Shown here: positions 1-6,271 of the stretch, piece by piece
Layout of the letters: each line of letters begins with the position of its first letter
Numbering within the stretch: position 1 is the first letter of the stretch
Assembly: GCA_013329905.1 (NCBI GenBank)
Contig: DUJH01000008.1
Coordinates: forward strand, 5,018-14,066
Origin: Candidatus Thalassarchaeaceae archaeon
GTDB lineage: Archaea > Thermoplasmatota > Poseidoniia > Poseidoniales > Thalassarchaeaceae
DNA: 9,049 nt
Direction: 5' to 3'
Program-made: the position numbers and the translations under genes
Notes under the pieces: generated by a model
Told to the model about the DNA's origin: nothing
Database searches by the model: none
Seen by the model: only the letters and a program-made list of their open reading frames with translations

Positions 1-921
1 GCCAGTGAAACGGCGAAGTTCGAGGTCGATTTGAGCGACGTGGAAGTCAAGCGCGGCGGCCGAGTCATAGCCGCCAGCCAGGCCCTGGAAAACATCCTCG
101 AAGAACTCGAAACGGACCTGTTGATGGCCGATATGGGTCACGATGCGGTGAGTGACGTAATGGCCACTCTTCGAGGCTCTTTGATAGGAGCCAGACTCAA
201 CCGCAAGGCCGATCTCAGTGAAGTAATAGAGAAGGCCCTGCGAGCTTCATTACTCTCTCTCCTCCACGCCGGTTACTGGGATTTCGACAAGACCGTCAAG
301 TCATTTTCGAGCCAAGGAGGGCCAGTCTCAATCATGATGGTCGGGGTTAATGGAACCGGCAAAACCACAACCAGTGCGAAAATAGCCTATCGCTTGAAAA
401 ACCAAGGATATTCTGTGGTTTTGGCAGCAGCAGACACCTTCCGAGCCGGCGCAATAGACCAACTAGCAAATCACGCGGAAAGGCTCGGAGTACGCTGTAT
501 TCGCAGTCAGCGTGGAGGTGATGCAGCGGCACTCGCGAGAGATGCAGTTGAGAGCGCGACCGCCCGCGGCGAAGATATCGTCATCATCGATACCGCGGGC
601 CGAATGCAGAACAAAATCAACCTCATGGAGGAATTGCGCAAGGTGCATCGGGTGACTCGCCCGCACCTCGTTCTCTTCGTCGCTGATGCCCTCGCCGGTA
701 ACGATGCGGTAGTACAGGCGAGGGAATTCCAACGCATGCTCAGTTTCGATGGGGCGGTCCTGTGCAAACTCGACACCGATGCCAAGGGAGGAGCGGCCCT
801 TTCTATCTCTCACACAACCGGCCGACCGATCGTGTTGGCAGGCGTCGGCCAGGGCTACGATGACCTGCGCGACTTCGATCCGGATTGGCTAATTGATTCG
901 ATTCTTGCTCCCGATGAGTGA
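1..921 (+). CDS. ftsY: Signal recognition particle receptor FtsY (SRP-GTPase), 5'-truncated
   Basis: FtsY is the SRP receptor: its NG GTPase domain pairs with SRP54 at the cytoplasmic membrane to deliver ribosomes making membrane and secreted proteins. The frame is open from base 1 (A-S-E-T-A-K...), so the N-terminal part lies outside the window; the TTG at 31 is not a credible start. About 306 residues remain, covering the helical N domain and the whole G domain. Visible motifs are the P-loop GVNGTGKTT (343-369), the DTFRAGA insertion-box motif (436-456), DTAGR (589-603), the DALAGNDAV segment, G4 CKLDTDAKGG (from 763) and the closing GVGQGYDDL. The DTDAKGGAALS and FDPDW signatures resemble archaeal FtsY more than bacterial. 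The first G4 residue is Cys, where Thr is usual. Its stop overlaps a possible GTG start of the next gene. Identity is secure. Confidence 0.96.
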   Translation, partial: ASETAKFEVDLSDVEVKRGGRVIAASQALENILEELETDLLMADMGHDAVSDVMATLRGSLIGARLNRKADLSEVIEKALRASLLSLLHAGYWDFDKTVKSFSSQGGPVSIMMVGVNGTGKTTTSAKIAYRLKNQGYSVVLAAADTFRAGAIDQLANHAERLGVRCIRSQRGGDAAALARDAVESATARGEDIVIIDTAGRMQNKINLMEELRKVHRVTRPHLVLFVADALAGNDAVVQAREFQRMLSFDGAVLCKLDTDAKGGAALSISHTTGRPIVLAGVGQGYDDLRDFDPDWLIDSILAPDE

Positions 922-956
922 CCGCGTCTTTCATCAACGACCCCTTCCGTGTAGTG

Positions 957-1676
957 ATGAGTATGTCAGCGGACGAGCCGAAGACGGCCCTCATTGTGGT
1001 GGGTAACCCGATTACAGAGGGGCAATTGCAATTGCTTCTTCACAAGCGTGGATGGAAGTCGGAGATAACCAAGGACGGTGACCGAGCCGTCGACCAATTC
1101 GTGGCACTGAGGCCCGACATGGTCTTCATTGCGGTTGATATTCCAACGCTCGATGGGCACGTCGCAGCCCTTGAGATGAGAGAGTCCGACTCGAACGCCC
1201 GCGTCGTTTTCGTCTCGAGTCGAGGTGGAATGGCTTTGGCAGAAGACGCCGCATATTCAGCTGGGGCAGTAGGAGTTCTACAAACTCCATTTTCCACATC
1301 ATCCGTAGAAGATGTCTGGGAAGGTTGGATGGGTCGGATCCCTGAAGCACCGGGCCTTTCCGACCTCGACGCGCTTTACCCGACCCTCAAGGAGGCTGAA
1401 CCCGAACTCCCTCCTTTGCCCCCCTTACCAGGAATGCCACCCGCGCCTAACGCGGTACCCCCTCCTCCTTCAGCGGGTGAAGGGGTCGAAATGCCAGCCG
1501 CCATTGCCACGGCTCCGATCCCCCCTCCTACTCCATCCAAATCCAATCGCAAAATTCGCTGGCTCGTTCGCCTCGTTTTTCTTCTAATCATAACCGGCGG
1601 AGCAATCGGTGGCGCACATTATGCTGGCATAATCGACCTCAATACACTAGTCGAACAAGCCACAGGTGTGGTTTGA
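957..1676 (+). CDS. Tail-anchored protein with degenerate response-regulator receiver domain
   Basis: With the ATG at 957 the protein has 239 residues. Residues 9-112 read as a CheY-like receiver: a hydrophobic first strand, a strand ending in the phosphoacceptor-like Asp61 (AVDIPTLDG), Ser87 after the next strand, and a terminal TPF. The acidic Mg-binding pair is replaced by Gly16/Asn17 and the conserved Lys before Pro-Phe by Thr110, so normal phosphotransfer is doubtful. Residues 149-193 are rich in proline (PPLPPLPG, VPPPPS). One membrane helix follows at about 201-226, flanked by basic residues, with a short tail; this predicts a cytoplasmic receiver anchored by its C terminus. No DNA-binding or enzyme domain is present. 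Alternative starts are GTG 918, which overlaps the ftsY stop as GTGA, and ATG 963; none has a clear ribosome binding site. Close linkage suggests co-transcription with ftsY. The specific function is unknown. Confidence 0.8.
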   Translation: MSMSADEPKTALIVVGNPITEGQLQLLLHKRGWKSEITKDGDRAVDQFVALRPDMVFIAVDIPTLDGHVAALEMRESDSNARVVFVSSRGGMALAEDAAYSAGAVGVLQTPFSTSSVEDVWEGWMGRIPEAPGLSDLDALYPTLKEAEPELPPLPPLPGMPPAPNAVPPPPSAGEGVEMPAAIATAPIPPPTPSKSNRKIRWLVRLVFLLIITGGAIGGAHYAGIIDLNTLVEQATGVV

Positions 1677-1682
1677 CCCAAC

Positions 1683-1916
1683 TCACAGATTATCATCGAG
1701 TGGAGTGGCGGGAGTATGGGGGACGATTACACTCCCCGGCGGGGCGTCGGTGATGGTCTTCATCGAGACCGAACCATCACTCAGTAAACTCTCATCCCCG
1801 GCCGCCATTCGCAAGCCCAACCGCCATCGTTTCACAATCACACGGAATATGATGAAACAGATGAGTAGCACAGTTCCTGCGATGATTAGGAAATTGATTA
1901 TCGTCTCAATGGCCAT
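1683..1916 (-). CDS. Small single-pass membrane protein, unknown function
   Basis: This 77-residue frame has one strongly hydrophobic helix at about residues 4-24 (IINFLIIAGTVLLICFIIF). A basic cluster (RVIVKRWR) follows directly, then a polar tail of about 45 residues rich in Ser, Pro, Thr and Asp. By the positive-inside rule the tail would be cytoplasmic. The chosen ATG lies 2 nt past the OMPDC stop and has a GGGG run 7 nt upstream. A TTG at 1922 would instead overlap that stop as TTGA and add two residues. The gene converges on the receiver-protein gene with only 6 nt between stops, leaving no room for a separate terminator. I recognise no family. A real gene is likely because of the tight junction and membrane-plus-tail design, but its small size limits confidence. 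Confidence 0.6.
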   Translation of the reverse strand: MAIETIINFLIIAGTVLLICFIIFRVIVKRWRLGLRMAAGDESLLSDGSVSMKTITDAPPGSVIVPHTPATPLDDNL

Positions 1917-1918
1917 AT

Positions 1919-2719
1919 TCAAGCCCCACGGTTAAGCAGGGCTTGGAACGAAGTTTCAGCATACTGCGCGGCTGCGGCGCGGCGGTCTTTGGCGCTATGA
2001 ATGCCGGACCCGACGATGATAGCATCAGAACCAGCAAGCACGGCATCACGCGGATGCCCGTAGCGCTGACCCATCGCACCTCCACCGACAGCGAGGTTGA
2101 CTCCCGGCGTCCAGATCATCTGCCCTGCTCCTACTTTCTCTCGCAGAGCGGCGACCTCGTCTGCTGAGCTGCCGTTACCGATGTAGCCGATGACATGAGG
2201 GGAGCCCCGGCCGGTGGCGATCGTCTCGTCCGTGTAGCCCGTATCGAGAAGATTTCCACTGCTCGACATTTGAGCGAGTAAGAGTACACCACCGATGCGC
2301 TCTACATCAGCCCAACCGGCGGCGATTCCATCGACGATATCCGGCCCAGAAATTCTGTGTGCGGTGACAATATCAGCCCACGATCGTATATTGTGAGCAC
2401 CAGCCATCTGATTCTGAGATACCTTGCCGATATCAGCAAACTTACGGTCCTCAAAGAGCAGAAGGTCGTGGCGATGCGCAGCATCTACCAGAAGCTGCCA
2501 CGATTCTACTGAGAAATCTTCGACTAGGTCGACATGAGTCTTCAGCGCAGCGATATGAGGTCCAACCTCTTCGACCAACTCAAGCAATTCCCCGACGCTG
2601 CGCATATCGGCGGCGAGACACACTAAGGAGCCCTTTCGAGCCGCCGTCTCCATGTATCGATGGGACAGAGGATTAGCGCAGGAAGTCCAGCGCTCACCCC
2701 ATGCGTCTTCGGCTTGCAT
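1919..2719 (-). CDS. pyrF: Orotidine 5'-phosphate decarboxylase, eukaryote/URA3-like type
   Basis: The enzyme decarboxylates OMP to UMP, the last step of de novo pyrimidine synthesis. From the ATG at 2719 it has 266 residues, close to yeast URA3 (267). Visible motifs are ALKTHVD (Lys60), the catalytic FEDRKFADIG (Asp91, Lys93, Asp96), ADIVTAH, LLLAQMSSSGNL, TPGV and GQRY (Gln218, Tyr220). These match the URA3/UMP-synthase subgroup better than the short bacterial or usual archaeal forms. The phosphate-binding Arg of the final strand (VGRG in yeast) is Ser238 here (VGSGIHS). The ATG has a GGCGG 9 nt upstream. TTG 2749 is a strong alternative: it overlaps the upstream stop as TTGA and has GAAGGGA 5 nt before it, adding a basic MRWSRRRNHL extension. 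It probably forms an operon with the membrane genes on either side. Confidence 0.93.
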   Translation of the reverse strand: MQAEDAWGERWTSCANPLSHRYMETAARKGSLVCLAADMRSVGELLELVEEVGPHIAALKTHVDLVEDFSVESWQLLVDAAHRHDLLLFEDRKFADIGKVSQNQMAGAHNIRSWADIVTAHRISGPDIVDGIAAGWADVERIGGVLLLAQMSSSGNLLDTGYTDETIATGRGSPHVIGYIGNGSSADEVAALREKVGAGQMIWTPGVNLAVGGGAMGQRYGHPRDAVLAGSDAIIVGSGIHSAKDRRAAAAQYAETSFQALLNRGA

Positions 2720-2743
2720 CAGGTGATTCCGCCGGCGCGACCA

Positions 2744-2767
2744 TCTCAAGTCTTTCCCTTCAATCGC
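2744..2767. repeat. Direct repeat copy A, at the 3' end of the membrane-protein gene
   Basis: This 24-bp sequence (plus strand begins TCTCAAGTCTTTCCC and ends TCAATCGC) matches copy B at 3122-3146 in 22 of 24 aligned bases plus one 1-bp gap. It contains the membrane gene's last codons and its stop, and the candidate TTG start of OMPDC. The two copies start 378 bp apart and bracket the membrane gene. Confidence 0.7.
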
Positions 2768-3096
2768 CCAACACCAATCATAGCAATCATTAGACCAGCA
2801 TGAATAAGAGGAACCCAAATCAAATCAAACCTAGCAACTCGAAAAACCATTAGATATCCCGTAACTATTGCCATAAATCCAGGTAACACTGCTAAGAATT
2901 CGAGCCACGGTCTGGTTTTCGGCCAAATCGCGAAAGCGAAAAGTACCAAACAGATTGGTACCGTTAGCATCGAGCCCCACACCCCCAAAATAATTCCACA
3001 TGCTTCGGGATTTATGCACAATCCTTGAACAGGACTTGGGATGAGTAATACAAATGCCAAGATAGAGATGAGAAATACAGTAGGACGGCGTTCCAT
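2746..3096 (-). CDS. Four-helix small membrane protein, unknown function
   Basis: The protein has 116 residues and four hydrophobic segments at about 6-25, 35-57, 65-85 and 92-109. The first begins after a basic MERRP and could be an uncleaved signal anchor. Cys27 and Cys33 lie in the short loop after it, probably on the outer face. The C terminus is basic (GRLKGKT). The ATG at 3096 has GAAGGGA 5 nt upstream, which fixes the start well. The stop falls inside one copy of a direct repeat whose partner lies just upstream of the gene. Its base composition looks more AT-rich than the OMPDC and PurL genes. It is first in a likely operon with OMPDC. I recognise no family, and an enzymatic link to pyrimidine synthesis should not be assumed. 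Confidence 0.7.
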   Translation of the reverse strand: MERRPTVFLISILAFVLLIPSPVQGLCINPEACGIILGVWGSMLTVPICLVLFAFAIWPKTRPWLEFLAVLPGFMAIVTGYLMVFRVARFDLIWVPLIHAGLMIAMIGVGRLKGKT

Positions 3097-3101
3097 AACA
3101 A

Positions 3102-3108
3102 TCCCTTC
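3102..3108 (-). promoter_or_regulatory. Ribosome binding site for the 116-residue membrane protein
   Basis: GAAGGGA lies 5 nt before the ATG at 3096. The same seven bases at the same spacing occur before TTG 2749 at the OMPDC junction (2755-2761), which supports translation starting at both places. Confidence 0.5.
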
Positions 3109-3121
3109 AGATTCCCTCGCC

Positions 3122-3146
3122 TCTCAACTCTTTCCCCCTCAATCGC
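3122..3146. repeat. Direct repeat copy B, upstream of the membrane-protein gene
   Basis: This 25-bp partner of the copy at 2744-2767 has the same orientation (plus strand begins TCTCAACTCTTTCCCCC and ends TCAATCGC). It is non-coding as annotated, in the divergent intergenic region. On the minus strand the frame matching copy A reads RLRGKEL, against RLKGKT-stop in copy A. Confidence 0.7.
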
Positions 3147-3151
3147 GCCTT

Positions 3152-3166
3152 CAGGCCATAGGCCTG
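3152..3166. promoter_or_regulatory. Perfect inverted repeat in the pur/pyr divergent intergenic region
   Basis: CAGGCC-ATA-GGCCTG is a perfect 6-bp inverted repeat around a 3-bp centre, 55-69 bp upstream of the purL ATG and 56-70 bp upstream of the membrane gene's ATG. Its place between divergent genes fits a shared operator, but no regulator is known to bind it. A short RNA hairpin or chance are alternatives. I see no convincing archaeal TATA box in this intergenic region. Confidence 0.35.
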
Positions 3167-3185
3167 CACCGGTTTGTTCATTGAC

Positions 3186-3204
3186 GGCATGCTACGGCAA
3201 TGCC
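3186..3204. repeat. Small inverted repeat just upstream of purL
   Basis: GGCAT (3186-3190) and ATGCC (3200-3204) form a 5-bp inverted repeat with a 9-nt spacer. It overlaps a direct ACGGCA pair (3184-3189 and 3194-3199) spaced one helical turn apart. It lies just before the purL ribosome binding site. It could be part of a control element, but it is short enough to be chance. Confidence 0.25.
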
Positions 3205-3209
3205 CCACC

Positions 3210-3214
3210 GAGGT
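3210..3214 (+). promoter_or_regulatory. Ribosome binding site of purL
   Basis: GAGGT lies 6 nt before the ATG at 3221. It is one of the clearest Shine-Dalgarno matches in the window and supports this start, which includes the whole PurS-like N-terminal region. Confidence 0.6.
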
Positions 3215-3220
3215 TGAATC

Positions 3221-6200
3221 ATGGGCACAGAAACCCCGGTCTTCTCCTACGAAGTCACAACCCGTGACCTCGCCGGACTTCCAGATGCTCGAGGCGATTC
3301 CGTCAAGGGAATGCTCGCCTCGAATTACGAGGTAGAGGTCGGTTCTGTTAGAGTGATACTTGGGTATCAGGTCAAGGCCGATCTCACGGCGGTAGAGGCC
3401 GAGCGGGCTGTTTACGACCTCTTCGCCGACCCTGTGATCGAGCAGGGCAGCGTCAGCGGTCGTTTGCTCGATGACCCCAACATATTCCCTGACGCCCCCC
3501 ACATCGTCATCCAAGCCGGATTCAAGCCCGGCGTCACAGACAATGCAGGTCAGGCGGGTTTGGATGGTTTGCAGACAATTTTCCCCCACGTTGCAGGAGC
3601 AGCGGCTGTGGCCACGAGCCGCACCTACGCCTTCTGGGGCGTGCCTGAGGGTGTCGATTCGGGGTGGCTTGCGAGCAAGCTACACAATCCGATGATAGAG
3701 CGTGCAGCCATTGCAAAAAGAGCCGATTGCGAGGCGGCCGAGTGGCCTGCATTAGACTTCCCTGACCGCCCCGCACTCGAACAGGCTGAGCCTGCAGTAG
3801 TGGACCTGGAAGTCCCAGACGAGCGCCTCATCGAAATCTCCGAAACAGGGCTGCTCGCCCTCAATCTCAATGAGATGAAGGCGATTCAAGCACACTACCG
3901 AGACGAGGAGGTTCGCGAGGCGAGGGAAGCATTGGGGTTGCCAGCCGAGGCGCCCACAGACGCGGAATTGGAGTGCCTTGCGCAGACGTGGTCCGAGCAT
4001 TGTTCCCACAAAATCTTCGCAGCAAAAATTCACCACGTCGATACTGAGACAGGTGAGGATTCGACGATCGATTCGCTATTCAAGACGCACATCATGAAGC
4101 CTACTTTGGACATTCAATCGGAGGTTGATTGGCTTCTTTCAATCTTCCATGACAACTCCGGAGTAATCGCTTGGAATGAGGATTGGAGCCTCTGTATGAA
4201 GGCTGAAACCCACAACTCACCCAGCGCTCTCGACCCCTTCGGCGGGGCAATGACGGGAATTGTCGGTGTCAATCGCGATATTCTCGGGACGGGCCTTGGA
4301 GCTAGGCCGATTGCCAATACTGACGTTTTCTGTTTTGGCCCGCCCGACTATTCAGGGAACATACCTGAGGGATTATTCCACCCTTCTCGGGTATTTCGCG
4401 GCGTTCATGCAGGTGTGCGCGCCGGAGGAAATGAGTCTGGTATTCCAACGGTGAATGGTGCGATCATCTTTGATGAACGATATCTGGGCAAGCCACTAGT
4501 TTACTGTGGTACAGTTGGTATGATGCCGCGGCGCTTGCCCGATGGAAGGGAATCCCACGACAAGACGCCGACCTCGGGGGATGTCGTTTACATGGTCGGT
4601 GGCCGAGTTGGTTCAGATGGAATTCACGGAGCGACCTTTTCGAGTTTGGAATTAACCGAGGACAGTCCGAGTTCTGCTGTGCAGATTGGAGATCCAATCA
4701 CCCAGAAAAAAATGATCGATATGATTCTCGAGGCTCGCGATGAAGGGCTGATTCAGGTCATCACTGACAATGGTGCTGGCGGTCTCTCGAGTTCAGTCGG
4801 TGAGCTGGCCGAGCTGACTGGTGGGGCAGATTTGAACCTCGCCGTGGTTCCGCTGAAGCAGGCCGGTCTGAGCCCTTGGGAAATTCTTGTATCGGAGTCG
4901 CAAGAGAGGATGACAGTTGGCGTAAGTCCGGCCGACTGCGCGGCATTTGAGGCGCTAGCAGATCTGCATGAAGTCGAGGCCACTGCGGTTGGTACTTTCA
5001 CCGATTCAGGCGCTTTTGTAGTCAGAATGAATTCGAAAGTAGTCGCTCATATTCCTATCTCCTTCCTGCACGATGGCTGTCCTCAATTACAACTCGAATC
5101 CGAGTGGTCGCCACCAGAGCACGATCCAATAGTATTCCCTGATGTTGACGCAGAAGGACAGGGGGACCTCCTTCGACGTTTGATGGCGAGGCCGAATGTC
5201 GCTAGCAAGGAATGGTGGGTTCGTTCCTACGACCACGAGGTCATCGCCCAGTCAGTAATCAAGCCGTTTTGTGGAGTGAATCACGACGCTCCCGGCGATG
5301 CCGCTGTAATTGCCCCAATTCAGGGCCAGACCCAGGGGGCTGTGATTTCGAATGGTATTGTTCCGCGTTATTCTGACATCGATGCTTACGCGATGACCGC
5401 CGCCAGCATCGATGAGGCGCTGCGCAATGCTGTCTGCGTGGGCGTCGACCTCGACCTAATCGCTGGCTTGGACAATTTCTGCTGGCCCGACCCCGTCGAG
5501 TCGGCCAAGACTCCAGACGGGCGCTACAAGCTCGCCCAATTGGTGCGAGCAAATCGCGCTCTGGATGACGTATGTCGAGCCTACAATCTACCGTGCATCA
5601 GTGGAAAAGATTCGATGAAGAATGATGCCACCCTGCACGGTGAGAAGATCAGTATCCCTCCAACAATTCTCTTCAGTTTGATTGGAAACCACTCGGATGT
5701 TCGTAAGGCAGTATCGAGCGATTTCAAGTCGGTCGGAGACCGCATCTATTTGTGTGGAGAAACTCATCAGGAATTGGGTGCGAGTGAACTCTCCTACCTC
5801 CTGAGAGACGAATCCAGTGGCGAATCGGGCATTGGAGGGCGAGTCCCTGAAATCGATACTGAACGCAACCTCACGATGTATCGTGCGCTTACCGCTGCGA
5901 TGAGTGAGGGCTTGGTTGCAAGCGCCCACGATTGTAGCGATGGTGGGCTGGCGGCAGCGATTGCTGAGTGTTGCTTCGGCTCGGATTCCGGCGCCAGCAT
6001 CGACCTCACTTCGATGATGAGCGTCGGGGATATTGACTCATGGGGTGCGCTTTTCGGAGAGTCCCTCGGACGAATCGTAGTGAGTGTAGAATCGAAGCAC
6101 TGCGGCGCATTCGAAGCCGCTATGGACAGCCACGCCTGCCATGCATTAGGCACTGTTGAGGCAGGCGACAAAATTACTTTCAAAAGCGGAGATGAAGCAA

Positions 6201-6271
6201 TTCTTTCCGCTTCGATGGCGGATCTGCGAGCCGCCTGGAAGGGCACCTTAGACGGAGGTGGCCCCCAATGA
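3221..6271 (+). CDS. purL: Phosphoribosylformylglycinamidine synthase, PurS-PurL fusion form
   Basis: This is the synthetase subunit of FGAM synthase. It converts FGAR, ATP and glutamine-derived ammonia to FGAM in de novo purine synthesis. At 1016 residues it is longer than Bacillus-type PurL (about 740) and shorter than the PurL with fused glutaminase (about 1300). Residues about 35-165 look like two PurS-type units, including FKPGVTDNAG at 101-110, so PurS appears fused. The catalytic part follows: TWSEHCSHK with His260, KAETHNSPSALDPFGG with His331, TDNGAGGLSS from 515, SESQERM, SGKDSMKND from 794 and SAHDCSDGGLAAAIAE from 901. Two synthetase halves are therefore complete. The glutaminase is the next gene, overlapping by ATGA, so the two should be translationally coupled and form one complex. 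No frameshift or missing core motif is apparent. Confidence 0.96.
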   Translation: MGTETPVFSYEVTTRDLAGLPDARGDSVKGMLASNYEVEVGSVRVILGYQVKADLTAVEAERAVYDLFADPVIEQGSVSGRLLDDPNIFPDAPHIVIQAGFKPGVTDNAGQAGLDGLQTIFPHVAGAAAVATSRTYAFWGVPEGVDSGWLASKLHNPMIERAAIAKRADCEAAEWPALDFPDRPALEQAEPAVVDLEVPDERLIEISETGLLALNLNEMKAIQAHYRDEEVREAREALGLPAEAPTDAELECLAQTWSEHCSHKIFAAKIHHVDTETGEDSTIDSLFKTHIMKPTLDIQSEVDWLLSIFHDNSGVIAWNEDWSLCMKAETHNSPSALDPFGGAMTGIVGVNRDILGTGLGARPIANTDVFCFGPPDYSGNIPEGLFHPSRVFRGVHAGVRAGGNESGIPTVNGAIIFDERYLGKPLVYCGTVGMMPRRLPDGRESHDKTPTSGDVVYMVGGRVGSDGIHGATFSSLELTEDSPSSAVQIGDPITQKKMIDMILEARDEGLIQVITDNGAGGLSSSVGELAELTGGADLNLAVVPLKQAGLSPWEILVSESQERMTVGVSPADCAAFEALADLHEVEATAVGTFTDSGAFVVRMNSKVVAHIPISFLHDGCPQLQLESEWSPPEHDPIVFPDVDAEGQGDLLRRLMARPNVASKEWWVRSYDHEVIAQSVIKPFCGVNHDAPGDAAVIAPIQGQTQGAVISNGIVPRYSDIDAYAMTAASIDEALRNAVCVGVDLDLIAGLDNFCWPDPVESAKTPDGRYKLAQLVRANRALDDVCRAYNLPCISGKDSMKNDATLHGEKISIPPTILFSLIGNHSDVRKAVSSDFKSVGDRIYLCGETHQELGASELSYLLRDESSGESGIGGRVPEIDTERNLTMYRALTAAMSEGLVASAHDCSDGGLAAAIAECCFGSDSGASIDLTSMMSVGDIDSWGALFGESLGRIVVSVESKHCGAFEAAMDSHACHALGTVEAGDKITFKSGDEAILSASMADLRAAWKGTLDGGGPQ

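Noticed and set aside
1404..1536. Pro-rich stretch considered as a DNA repeat array
   Set aside because: Proline codon runs explain the CCT/CCC-rich sequence; no regular repeat unit is present.
1677..1682. Terminator between the convergent genes
   Set aside because: Only 6 nt separate the stops and I found no hairpin or clear T-run at either gene end.
2720..2818. Extension of OMPDC to an ATG at 2818
   Set aside because: It would lie deep inside the membrane-protein gene in another frame and shows no OMPDC similarity; ATG 2719 or TTG 2749 fit better.
3013..3036. Possible lipoprotein signal (VQGLC) in the 116-residue membrane protein
   Set aside because: The residue before Cys27 is Leu rather than a small residue, so it does not fit a lipobox.
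3107..3589. 160-codon antisense frame overlapping the start of purL
   Set aside because: Most of it is the reverse strand of PurL coding sequence and it has no recognisable domain; only its last 27 codons lie in non-coding DNA and are discussed separately.
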